DNA of 64,000 nt, taken from the NCBI GenBank assembly GCA_964604165.1, contig CAZRYF010000003.1, positions 62,001-126,000 on the forward strand, in the 5' to 3' direction. The stretch is from JAYZDK01 sp964604165. GTDB lineage: Bacteria > Myxococcota_A > UBA796 > CAJQPC01. The translations under genes were made by a program, and so were the position numbers. Positions 32,238 to 40,561 of the stretch are shown one piece after another. Positions within the stretch are counted from its first letter, which is position 1. The number at the start of each line of letters is the position of its first letter. The notes beneath the pieces are model-generated. The model had not been told where the DNA came from, did not search any database, and saw nothing but the letters and a program-made list of their open reading frames with translations.

Positions 32238-33827
32238 GTGAAGCTTAGGCAACCGCGTTTCCGGCGCCAGTTTCTCGCAATCGCTTTGGCGGTTTCGGGC
32301 ACAGCTCTGCTCGGTTCCAACCTTGCCTACTACGAGGAGAGCCTCCCGAGCACCTTGAACCCGTTGTTCGCGGAGTCCATGGTGGACAGCCGGGTGCACG
32401 AGCTGATTTTTGACCGCATCTACTACCACTCGCCCATTACGAATGAGCTCACCTCGCGGCTGGTGGAGGGTTGGACTGTCGCAGAAGGCGGCAAGGCGGT
32501 GCGCCTGACCCTGAAGAAGGGACTTACCTGGCACGACGGCGTGCCGTTTTCCAGCGCGGATGTGTGTTTCACCATCGACGCCATGCTGGACCCCAAGACC
32601 CCAAGTGTGCTGGGAGAGAAGCAGCGGGCGATCTTTCGCGGGTGCAAGCAAGAAAAGGACAACGTGGCCCTGGTCCAGTTCCTTCGAATCTTCCACAACC
32701 CCTTGGAGCGCTTGAGCTTCTACGTGCTGCCGGCCCACTCGTTCGACGGAAACACGGCCGTTCAACCCGACCATGAGTTCTCCGCCCATCCCCAGGGAAC
32801 CGGGCCGGCTTCTGGAGCTCGAGGACGACGAGGCGTCACCTTCACCCGTGCTCCGAACTTGCACCACAAGGCGGGCGTTGGCCAAATGAGCCTACAGGAA
32901 GGGCAGGATCCCCTCGTCCAGGTGCGCACCCTCCAGAACAATGGCGTGCAGGGCATCATCGCGGTCCCGCCGTCCTACCGGGCAGATGTCTCGGCGTCGG
33001 ATGACCTGGCCTTGAAGTCCTACGACCTGCGCTCCTGGTGGTTTGCCGCCGTGAACCAGGACAAGGCCTACCTGAAGGACAAGCGCGTGCGCCAGGCGTT
33101 GAACCTGTTGTTGGACCGCACGGAGCTGCGAGAAAAAGCGGTCGGGGTCAAGCCAAACGAGCAGAATTCCCCGTGTGAATTCATTTCCGGGCCCTTCGTG
33201 CAGTCCTCGCCGTACTACAACCGGGCGGTTCCGGTGCAGGCGCGGTCCGACCAGGAGCAGGCCGAGTCCCTGCTGTTGGAGGCGGGTTTCACCCAGGCCG
33301 GCGGCCGGTGGCATTACAAGGACGAGCCCATCACCCTGCGCATTGGCATGAAGGCCAGCCTGGACATTGAGGCGACGGACCTCCTGTCCCAGATTGGCAA
33401 CCAGCTTGAGGCGGCGGGCTTTGGTCGCCAGGAGTACAAGATTGGGGTGGATGACTGGAACCGGGTGGTTCTCACAGGACAGGCCCAGGAATATGACCTC
33501 CTGGTGGGTAAGTGGTCCTTTGGACTGGTGGAGGACGTAAACCCCTTGTTCCACACCCGAAACACGGATGGTGCGGGCGCCCGCAACATCTTTGGCTTTT
33601 CGGACCCGGAAGTGGATGCCCTGATGCAGGACTTTGAAAAGGCCCGGCTGGACACCCAGGCCCAGGATGCGTACCACAAGCTCCATGCTCGCCTGGCAGA
33701 AGAGCTGCCTTACCTTTTTCTCTGGAAGCTCGACACCAAGTCCGCGTGGCGCTCCAACGTGCGAGGGAACACCATTGCTCCGTACTACTACTGGACCGAG
33801 TTCGACTCCTGGAAGTACAAGCCCTGA
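32238..33827 (+). CDS. ABC transporter solute-binding protein, peptide (family 5) type
   Basis: 529 aa from a GTG at 32238 with GGAGG upstream. The N-terminus RRQFLAIALAVSGTALLGS is a signal peptide. The family-5 fold (DppA/OppA/NikA) shows in LPSTLNPLFAESMVDSRV, LVEGWTVAEGG, LKKGLTWHDGVPFSSADV, DKRVRQALNLLLDR and the C-terminal LAEELPYLFLWKLD. It binds di/oligopeptides, nickel complexes or similar ligands in the periplasm. The two permease and two ATPase genes follow at once, completing the importer. Confidence 0.9.
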   Translation: MKLRQPRFRRQFLAIALAVSGTALLGSNLAYYEESLPSTLNPLFAESMVDSRVHELIFDRIYYHSPITNELTSRLVEGWTVAEGGKAVRLTLKKGLTWHDGVPFSSADVCFTIDAMLDPKTPSVLGEKQRAIFRGCKQEKDNVALVQFLRIFHNPLERLSFYVLPAHSFDGNTAVQPDHEFSAHPQGTGPASGARGRRGVTFTRAPNLHHKAGVGQMSLQEGQDPLVQVRTLQNNGVQGIIAVPPSYRADVSASDDLALKSYDLRSWWFAAVNQDKAYLKDKRVRQALNLLLDRTELREKAVGVKPNEQNSPCEFISGPFVQSSPYYNRAVPVQARSDQEQAESLLLEAGFTQAGGRWHYKDEPITLRIGMKASLDIEATDLLSQIGNQLEAAGFGRQEYKIGVDDWNRVVLTGQAQEYDLLVGKWSFGLVEDVNPLFHTRNTDGAGARNIFGFSDPEVDALMQDFEKARLDTQAQDAYHKLHARLAEELPYLFLWKLDTKSAWRSNVRGNTIAPYYYWTEFDSWKYKP

Positions 33828-33848
33828 TCTGGCCCACTCCGTGAGGGC

Positions 33849-34766
33849 GTGTTGAGGCTCTGGTGGGTCCGTACCCTCGTGCGGCTTGTGGTGGCCGTGG
33901 GCCTTCCCTTCGCCGTGCCTTGCATCATTGTGTACTTGATTTGGTCTCTGCCTGGGGACCCGGCCTCCATTATCTGCCCCCCCGAGATGTGTCCCAACAC
34001 GGAGGCCCTTGCGGCCCGTTGGAACCTGGACCAGGGGCCGTGGCATTTCTTCACCAGCTGGTGGCAGTCGGCCCTGGAAGGGGACTTTGGTAGATCATGG
34101 CGGCTGGAGCCCGGGACGCAGGTAGCTGACCGGGTGTTCGAGTCTATTGGCCCCACCGTGGCCCTGGTGGCGCTGGCGGCGCTGCTCAACGGCTTGGGCG
34201 CTCTTGGAGCCCTGACCGGCCTGTTGTCCCGGCGGTTTCATCCGTTGATCCAGGTGGTGGGGCTGGTGCCGGCGCTGGTGCTTGCGTTGGTTGCGTCGGC
34301 AGCCATCACTCTGGGATGGGTCGGGGAGGGTGGACAGCTTGCAGCCCGCGTTGGACTGGGGGCTTTGGCTTTGGGGGTGGCGGATGCAGCGCTCTCCTCG
34401 ACGGTGAGTGGGGTGCACTCCCTTGTGCAGTCAGAGCGGCTCCAGCGATACGCCCAGATGGCCGTACTTCGCGGGGAGGGGGTCCTTTCGAACATCCTGC
34501 CCAACACGCTACCAGCCCTTGCGGGCCAGCTGCGGGCACGGATGGTGCAGCTCTTGTCCGGGGCGGTGGTGGTGGAGGTCGTGCTTGAAATTGATGGGCT
34601 GGGGGACCTTCTCTGGCGCGCTACCTTGCAGCAGGACTTTGTGGTGGTGGTCGCCGCCGCCTTTTTCTTTGCGTTGATGTCGGCCGCCCTTTTGTTTTTC
34701 CAGGCCCTCGTGGAGGTGGCTTGCGCACTCTGGGTGCGCCGGACCCCGGGGGGGGTGGCCCCTTGA
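33849..34766 (+). CDS. ABC importer permease, DppB type
   Basis: 305 aa from GTG 33849 (TTG 33852 is possible). About six membrane segments are visible. The early LIWSLPGDPASI-type motif and the periplasmic loop before TM2 match DppB/OppB. The EAA-like cytoplasmic loop lies around RYAQMAVLRGEGVLSNILPN. It is shorter in its hydrophobic helices than the classical ~335-aa DppB but complete. It overlaps the next permease gene by TTGA. Confidence 0.85.
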   Translation: MLRLWWVRTLVRLVVAVGLPFAVPCIIVYLIWSLPGDPASIICPPEMCPNTEALAARWNLDQGPWHFFTSWWQSALEGDFGRSWRLEPGTQVADRVFESIGPTVALVALAALLNGLGALGALTGLLSRRFHPLIQVVGLVPALVLALVASAAITLGWVGEGGQLAARVGLGALALGVADAALSSTVSGVHSLVQSERLQRYAQMAVLRGEGVLSNILPNTLPALAGQLRARMVQLLSGAVVVEVVLEIDGLGDLLWRATLQQDFVVVVAAAFFFALMSAALLFFQALVEVACALWVRRTPGGVAP

Positions 34767-35599
34767 ACCGAAAGCTGGCGGGAGGCATCGCTCTGGGTGC
34801 GCTCGGCGTGCTCGTGGGGGCTGGACTGCTCGCCCCGGAACACCTGCCGCCGGCGGACCTTGGGGCACGTTTTCTCACGCCTTCAGTGGCCCCACCGCTC
34901 GGCACCGATGGACGTGGGAAGCCCCTTCTGGACTATGCCTTGCAGGGTGCACAGGTGGTGGCGATTCCAAGCCTGGCCGCAGCGTTGGTGGTCATGTTCC
35001 TGGCGACCGTGGGTGGGCTGCTGGCTTGTGCAGGTACAGGCAGGGCGTCCGCCGTGTCCCAGGCGATCGGGGAGATCGTCGGTTCCCTGCCGCGCCTTGT
35101 GGTGGTGTTGGTGGTGGCCCTGCTCCTGACCGGGGGGGCCCGGGTGACCGATGATCCACCGGGACTGATGCCCATCGCCCTGACCTGGGCGTTTCTTGCT
35201 GCTCCGGGAGGCATGGACGAGGCAGCAGCGGTGGCGTCTCGCCTGGGGGGCTCCCGCTTTGTGGAGGCTCTGCGGGCGCATGGATTCAAGAGCTCCCGCA
35301 TCTATCTGTACCACCTCGTCGGGCTGAACCTGCGGCCGGTGGTGGTGCGCCACGGGGTCGAGACCTTCATGCAGGTGACGTTTCTGGAGATTGCCCTGTC
35401 CTACCTGGCCACCATGCCCCCACAACAGGCCAGCTTTACCCATCCCGCGTCCTTGCATTCCTGGGCGGAGATCCTCTACATGGGCTACCGCTGGATTCTC
35501 GGGGAGAGCAGCTTTCATGCGCTGGCGTTGGGGCTTGGGTTGATTGGCCTGGTGGTGGTTGTGGCCATGGCGGCCACCAGCGCGGCGAGGTCCCGATGA
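34763..35599 (+). CDS. ABC importer permease, DppC type
   Basis: 278 aa if translation begins at TTG 34763, which overlaps the preceding stop (TTGA). An in-frame TTG at 34721 would overlap the DppB-type gene by 45 nt. It has an N-terminal membrane helix, LGTDGRGKPLL (the DppC LGTD-GRD-like motif), then five more helices with the EAA-like loop ALRAHGFKSSRIYLYHLVGLNL. It is the partner permease of the product of 33849-34766. The stop overlaps the ATPase start (ATGA). Confidence 0.85.
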   Translation: MNRKLAGGIALGALGVLVGAGLLAPEHLPPADLGARFLTPSVAPPLGTDGRGKPLLDYALQGAQVVAIPSLAAALVVMFLATVGGLLACAGTGRASAVSQAIGEIVGSLPRLVVVLVVALLLTGGARVTDDPPGLMPIALTWAFLAAPGGMDEAAAVASRLGGSRFVEALRAHGFKSSRIYLYHLVGLNLRPVVVRHGVETFMQVTFLEIALSYLATMPPQQASFTHPASLHSWAEILYMGYRWILGESSFHALALGLGLIGLVVVVAMAATSAARSR

Positions 35600-36324
35600 G
35601 CGAGGTGCTTCTCAAGCTCACGGACTTCGCCATTGAAAGCCGGACCCGGATGTTGGTGGAGGGCCTCAGCCTCTCTGTGAGAGAAGGCGCTGTGACGGCG
35701 CTCATGGGGCCTTCCGGATCCGGAAAGACCCTGACGGCCCGCGCGGTCATGGGGCAGATCGACGCCGATCTGAGAGTGGTGTCGGGTTCCCTGCAATTGC
35801 CAGCGTTGGGGGATCGGGACTGGTTTGAACAGGTCCGAATTCATGGGAGGCGTGCCAACTCGCGCTTGTTGAAGGAGACAGCCCCTCTGCGGGGTTCGTA
35901 CATGGCCTATGCCCCCCAGTTGGCCAGCTCGGCATTGAACCCCGGACGTACCCTGGGCCACCAATTGGAGCTGGCCATGTCCCGGGGGAAGCCCAACCAC
36001 GACGACTTGGCGAGCGCCATGAAGAAGATCCTGCACGAGGTAGGACTGGATCCCGGGACAGCACGCGCCCTTCCCGGGGAGCTGTCCGGCGGTATGTGCC
36101 AGCGGGCTGCCCTGGCCGTGGCCGTGGCCTGTCAGCCCAGGCTGGTCATTGCGGACGAGCCGGAGACAGGGCTGGATCCGGTGCTGACCCGCGGGGTCAC
36201 CGAGCTTCTGATACGCGTGTGTGAGCAGCGCGGATGTGGGCTGCTTCTCATTTCCCACCAGCAGGAGACCGTGGATCGCATCGGGGCCGAGGTGGTGTAT
36301 ACCCGGATGGAGGTGGGGGGATGA
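35596..36324 (+). CDS. ABC importer ATPase, DppD type
   Basis: 242 aa with Walker A GPSGSGKT near residue 38, signature LSGGMCQR near 160, Walker B RLVIADEP near 180 with the catalytic Glu, and the switch His in LLISHQQET. It is shorter than the usual 320-330-aa DppD because the C-terminal oligopeptide (oligo_HPY) extension is absent. It pairs with the longer ATPase encoded next, to which it is joined by ATGA. Confidence 0.88.
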   Translation: MSEVLLKLTDFAIESRTRMLVEGLSLSVREGAVTALMGPSGSGKTLTARAVMGQIDADLRVVSGSLQLPALGDRDWFEQVRIHGRRANSRLLKETAPLRGSYMAYAPQLASSALNPGRTLGHQLELAMSRGKPNHDDLASAMKKILHEVGLDPGTARALPGELSGGMCQRAALAVAVACQPRLVIADEPETGLDPVLTRGVTELLIRVCEQRGCGLLLISHQQETVDRIGAEVVYTRMEVGG

Positions 36325-37271
36325 GCGAATTGGTGAAGATCAAGGGGTTGGAGAAGACCTTTCACCGCCAGGGCACCTTTCCGTGGTCTCCCAAGCAGGC
36401 CGTTCGCGCGGTGCGGGGGGTGGACATCACCGTGGGGGAAGGGGAGGTCATCGCCCTCGTGGGACAGTCGGGATCCGGCAAGACAACCGTGGCCCGCATG
36501 GTCTTGGGCCTGGAGGAGCCAACGGCGGGGGAGATTCACCTGGAGGGCCGGCGCTGGGATGGTCTCCCCGAATCCCGGCGGGGTCCCCACCGAATTCGCT
36601 ACCAGTATGTGCCCCAGGACGCCATGAGCGCCCTGGATCCTCAGCAGAACGCCATCGAGCACGTGGTGGAGACCTTGCGGGTGCTGGGAGGGCGGGACAA
36701 GGCTTCCGCTTTCGATCAGGCCCGCCAGATGCTGGATCGGCTTGGCTTGGGGGGGCGGGCCCACGCGCTTCCGCGGCAGATGTCCGGGGGAGAACAGCGG
36801 CGGGTCACTTTGGCGCGAGTGTTGGCCCTGGAACCCCGCTTGATCGTGGCGGATGAGCCCACGAGCGGCTTGGAACCTGACCGGCGCGCCGCCGTGCTGC
36901 AGGACCTGGTGGGCAACCTCCCGGAGAAGGCCGGGTGCATTCTTGTGACCCACGACATGGGGGCGGCCCGTCGATGGGCTCACCGGGCGTACGTGATGCT
37001 GGAGGGAGAGGTGATCGAGGAGCTGGATCTTCGAGATGCGGATCCCGTTCATCCCTATTCCCAGATGCTGTTCGATCCCTGGTCGTTTCCGGTTCCCACA
37101 GGCGATGTTGCCTCGGCGGGGTGTCCCTTTGTGCCGGATTGCGGGCTGGCGGTGGAGCCCCTGGGCAAGCTGTGCCGGTCGAAACGTCCGGGCCTGGGGG
37201 TGGTGGGAGTCGGGGAGCATCGGGTAGCCTGCCATCACCACGCGCCCGCAAACCGGTCGGGGGAGACATGA
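36321..37271 (+). CDS. ABC importer ATPase, DppF type
   Basis: 316 aa from the ATG at 36321 (ATGA overlap). Walker A is GQSGSGKT near residue 49, the signature MSGGEQRR near 153, Walker B RLIVADEP near 173 with Glu, and the switch His is in LVTHDMG. The C-terminal oligo_HPY-type extension is present, with the Cys residues GCPFVPDCG and LCRSKRP and a final CHHH, where peptide-transporter ATPases often hold an Fe-S or metal site. It completes the SBP-permease-permease-ATPase-ATPase importer at 32238-37271. Confidence 0.9.
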   Translation: MSELVKIKGLEKTFHRQGTFPWSPKQAVRAVRGVDITVGEGEVIALVGQSGSGKTTVARMVLGLEEPTAGEIHLEGRRWDGLPESRRGPHRIRYQYVPQDAMSALDPQQNAIEHVVETLRVLGGRDKASAFDQARQMLDRLGLGGRAHALPRQMSGGEQRRVTLARVLALEPRLIVADEPTSGLEPDRRAAVLQDLVGNLPEKAGCILVTHDMGAARRWAHRAYVMLEGEVIEELDLRDADPVHPYSQMLFDPWSFPVPTGDVASAGCPFVPDCGLAVEPLGKLCRSKRPGLGVVGVGEHRVACHHHAPANRSGET

Positions 37272-37282
37272 GGAGAAGCTCG

Positions 37283-38467
37283 ATGTGGAAGTCATGGAGG
37301 GTGCGGATTGTCCTGGGGGCACCCCTGGCGCTGTGGTTGTCGTGGGCGCCGGTGGCCTGGGCCGGGGAGCTGGAAGCAGCGGAAGCTGCACGACTTTCCG
37401 AGGAAATGCGGACCCTGGCGGCCCGCAATGCCTGGGAAGGGGTGGAAGGCGACTTTCAACAGTTGTTGGCCCTTGAGCGAAAAGGACAGTCCATTTCGCC
37501 CCAGGACTGGGTTCTGGGGGCCCAGTCGGCGCGAGGCGTGGGAAACATGGCTGCGTGTCGAGCGCGGTTGGCCAGGTCCGTGGATCTGTCACCCACCGGA
37601 GAAGACATCAACTGGCTCTCTCAGATTGATGGGACTTTCGGGGCGGTGGATCTCAGCGCCGACAAGACGCTTCTTCCCCGGCCAAAGCTCAAGGCAACGG
37701 TGATGCCCTTCATTCCCGACCAGCGGCAGGCCATCGAATTCGCCCGGGCGGCGGTCGAGAAGACCATGGACTTCAAGGGGCTTGTGCCAGCGGGGGAGTA
37801 CACCTATGGGGGTGAAACGCTGCAGGTGGTGCCCGGCGGTGAGGCTGTGGTGCTTCATCTGGAGGCGTCGGTGATTCAGCGATCGGGGGATGCGCCCTTC
37901 AAGTTTGCGTTTCTGGGTCCAAGGGTTGAGGTCGGGGGTGCCTTTACCCAGGGGGGACAAGTGGCGGACAGCGTGGATGCACCTCCGTCTTTTGGAGGCA
38001 TGGGCATTCGCAGTGGATTGGGCCTGGAGGCCGGGCTGAATCCCCGACTGGGGGTCTATGCGCTCGTTGGCTACCACGGGCTCACAGCGAAGATTGACAA
38101 TGGCAACACCGCGGCGATCGAGGGGACTGAGAACTTTTCGGGGCACACCCTTCGCCTGGGATTCCTGTCGCTGGGTGCCAGCTATCGCCTCGGAGGCTTG
38201 CGTGTGGGGGGGGGGCCGGTGGTGGGCATGGGCGTGGCACAGGCCATGAACGAGGATGACGCCGCCCAAGCGCTTCTGTGGGTTACCAAGGGTCCCATGG
38301 CGGCCATTGGCGGGGGCTTGTCGGCTGGATATGCAGTGCTTCCCCTCGGAACATCCCTGGAGCTTTTGGTGTCCCTGTCCGGGGGCGCCCAACATGACTC
38401 CCAACGGCTCTATCCCTGGGGCCAGGCTGCTCTCGTGGTGGCCCCTTCGACCCCGAGCAGTGAGTAG
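37283..38467 (+). CDS. Exported protein with predicted outer-membrane barrel
   Basis: 394 aa from the ATG at 37283, which has AGGAG 8 nt upstream. An earlier in-frame ATG at 37268 overlaps the ATPase stop and is possible. The signal peptide is clear (LGAPLALWLSWAPVAWAG). Residues ~30-110 are helical and TPR-like, and the rest is rich in alternating Gly/Leu beta strands (GLGLEAGLNPRLGVYALVGYHG, LRLGFLSLGASYRLGG) as in outer-membrane barrels. It sits directly after the peptide importer genes, so it could supply the outer-membrane step. That is inference. Confidence 0.65.
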   Translation: MWKSWRVRIVLGAPLALWLSWAPVAWAGELEAAEAARLSEEMRTLAARNAWEGVEGDFQQLLALERKGQSISPQDWVLGAQSARGVGNMAACRARLARSVDLSPTGEDINWLSQIDGTFGAVDLSADKTLLPRPKLKATVMPFIPDQRQAIEFARAAVEKTMDFKGLVPAGEYTYGGETLQVVPGGEAVVLHLEASVIQRSGDAPFKFAFLGPRVEVGGAFTQGGQVADSVDAPPSFGGMGIRSGLGLEAGLNPRLGVYALVGYHGLTAKIDNGNTAAIEGTENFSGHTLRLGFLSLGASYRLGGLRVGGGPVVGMGVAQAMNEDDAAQALLWVTKGPMAAIGGGLSAGYAVLPLGTSLELLVSLSGGAQHDSQRLYPWGQAALVVAPSTPSSE

Positions 38468-39489
38468 ATGATGCGCAGGATGTGGATGCTCTTTTTGGCT
38501 GGAACCTGCCTGGTAGGCTCCGCCTCTGCGGTGGAGGTGCAGAGCCGGGACGGGGGCCACGTACAGAATCCAGTGTTCTCTCCCGATGGAAAGTGGATCG
38601 CGTTTGAGATCAATGATCTTGGCAACACGGTGGACCTCTGGGTGGCTGCCTTCAAAGGAGGGGCAGCGACGGGGGCGCGCCAGCTGAAGATTCCCGGTGC
38701 AAGCAGTAGCTTTGGGGGGGGGGGGGTTNNNNNNNNNNCGAAGGCGCCAATCCCGGGGGCGATCTGCGCATTTACTACGCCTCTCCCGCGGGCGGTGCGC
38801 CGGCCGAGTTCATTCCGTCGAACACCCTTCAGGGCAACCTGACTGCACCCACGATCTCCGCCGATGGCGCCCGGTTTGCGTTTGTGTCGGACTCCACGGG
38901 AAAGGGCGACATCTACGTGTGGAACCTGGCGGGGGGCGGGGCGCCCCAGACGGCCTCGCCCAGCCCGAACTCTGAGAACTTCCCAGCATTCAACGCTGGG
39001 GGCGACAAGGTGGCCTTTTCCCGCAAGAGCAATGGGACTGAAGGGGTCTTTCATTGGACGGATGCCGGCGGGGGAGTGGTGTATGCCGGTTCCGGGGACC
39101 AAACGCGGCCCGTCTGGTCCGGGGACTCGGTGGTGTTTTTTTCCAGTGAGCGGGGGGCAGGTACCTGGGACATCGCAATGGCGGCACCGGGAGGGGGGCG
39201 CTCGGTGGTGGTGCGGGACGTGAAGCTCCCAGCGCGATCAGCGCCGTCGATCTCTCCGGATGGGGACTTGGTGTTGTGGGTCAGCTCTGAACCTGCCAAG
39301 GCCGGGAGCATTATGGTGAGTAAGCTCGATGGAGGGGGCACCAAGGAGATCGAGACCGGCATGGTGGCCTGCGGGGAGCCGTCTTTGATCGAGGTGGGAG
39401 GACAGTTCTTTCTGGCGTTCACCGCACTTCCCCCCGAGGGATCCGACTGGCGGAGGCTTCACGTCATCAACGTGACCGGTCGGTTGTAG
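38468..39489 (+). CDS. Secreted WD40/TolB-like beta-propeller protein, interrupted by assembly gap
   Basis: A signal peptide (MLFLAGTCLVGSASA) starts at ATG 38468, directly after the previous stop. TolB-like PD40 blades are visible: VFSPDGKWIAFE before the gap, then ISADGARFAFVSDS, FNAGGDKVAFSRK and ISPDGDLVLWVSS after it. The N-run at 38729-38738 shifts the frame (frame 2 before, frame 1 after), so the number of missing bases is not 10 as drawn. The halves clearly belong to one gene of about 340 codons. It likely folds as a periplasmic propeller that binds an envelope partner. It is followed 9 nt later by an OmpA-like gene, echoing the TolB-Pal arrangement. Confidence 0.75.
38729..38738. other. 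Assembly gap (10 N)
   Basis: Ten unknown bases directly follow a run of 13 G (38714-38726), so sequencing probably failed at the homopolymer. The reading frame changes across it, so the true length differs from 10. Confidence 0.95.
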
Positions 39490-39498
39490 GGGACCCCG

Positions 39499-40485
39499 AT
39501 GGTGCTGTGGCTACTGGGTCTGGCGCACGCGGGAGATCTGGGGTTTGGTTTTGTGCCGTCGCCAGGGCCCGGGGAGAAGCCGGGCTTGTTGGTGACGCCG
39601 CCCCGGCCGGTGGAGCGAATGATCGTGGACTGCGTGGTTGGGGGACGGACCTTTTCGTGGGATGAGCGGAGCCTGCCGGCGGGGAAGATGCAGAGGTTTG
39701 AGTGGCCCCGGGACACGTCCCAGACCCATGCAGACTGTGAGGTCCAGGTCGTGTTTCAGGATGGCGCAGCGGAGATGGCGAACCTTCCCATTGACTGGGG
39801 CTATGGGGCTGCGTTGAAGGTTGATCTGTCTCGTGCCGAGGCCGATCTGAAGCAGCACACGGTGCGTGTGGATGTGACCGCGTGGGTGGATCGTGCAGAG
39901 GTGGTGGCGTTCGGTGCGAGGCGGGTATTGCTTGGAAAGGACGTGATTCCGATTCAGGCGGGGCCGGGGCGTATTGAGGTGCCCTGGGTGGGGGACCCCG
40001 CCAAGGTGGTGCTTCTCGATGTGACCCTGCATGGGGAGAGGGCCTGGTCCGGGTTTACGTTTTCTCCATGGTTCCTGGATGTACCCCACGACGATGTGCA
40101 CTTCGCGACAGATTCGGATTTGATTGAGGCCACCGAGGAGCACAAGCTGGAGCGAACCCTCGCGGACCTGAACGACGTGATGGACCAGTACGGGGAGATC
40201 GTGCCGGTGCAGCTCTACATTGGGGGTTGCACGGATACGGTGGGGGACCGGGCCAGCAACAAGAGCCTGTCTCGTCGGCGAGCCCGGGCGATCGCCCGTT
40301 GGCTTCGGAGTCACGGCTACGGCGGGCCGATCTTCTATTCGGGGTTCGGCGAGGACTGGCTGGCCGTGGGCACCGGCGACAGCGTCGATGAACAAGCCAA
40401 CCGCCGCGCGGTCTACATGGTTGGCGCCAGCGCTCCACCTCGCGGAAGCGGCGTCCCCGCCACAAACTGGACCCAGGTCCCCTGA
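39499..40485 (+). CDS. OmpA-family protein
   Basis: 328 aa. The start ATGGTGCTGTGGCT gives a very short signal-like N-terminus (LWLLGLAHAG). The middle is beta-rich with no known motif. The C-terminal ~120 residues are an OmpA-like peptidoglycan-binding domain: LYIGGCTDTVGD, NKSLSRRRARAIARWL and EQANRRAVYMVG. The domain usually binds meso-DAP in the cell wall. It follows the propeller gene after 9 nt, giving a TolB/Pal-like pair at the end of the long plus-strand run. It is convergent with the large surface protein gene. Confidence 0.85.
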   Translation: MVLWLLGLAHAGDLGFGFVPSPGPGEKPGLLVTPPRPVERMIVDCVVGGRTFSWDERSLPAGKMQRFEWPRDTSQTHADCEVQVVFQDGAAEMANLPIDWGYGAALKVDLSRAEADLKQHTVRVDVTAWVDRAEVVAFGARRVLLGKDVIPIQAGPGRIEVPWVGDPAKVVLLDVTLHGERAWSGFTFSPWFLDVPHDDVHFATDSDLIEATEEHKLERTLADLNDVMDQYGEIVPVQLYIGGCTDTVGDRASNKSLSRRRARAIARWLRSHGYGGPIFYSGFGEDWLAVGTGDSVDEQANRRAVYMVGASAPPRGSGVPATNWTQVP

Positions 40486-40510
40486 TCGGCCCATTCCGGG
40501 GGGAGATAGG

Positions 40511-40527
40511 CCCCCCCCCCCCCCCCC
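40511..40527. repeat. Poly-C tract, 17 C
   Basis: Seventeen consecutive C lie between two convergent stop codons (40485 and 40562), preceded by GGGGGG at 40498-40503. The two could form a G/C hairpin. The exact length is likely unreliable in the assembly. In a non-coding position it would not switch a protein on or off. Confidence 0.8.
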
Positions 40528-40561
40528 ATTCGGGCTGATTTGTTCGCCCTGTTTTTGGGAC

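Noticed and set aside
38468..39489. Two separate genes on either side of the 10-N gap
   Set aside because: Both halves carry the same TolB-type blade motif and fit one propeller; the frame change is explained by the unknown gap length.
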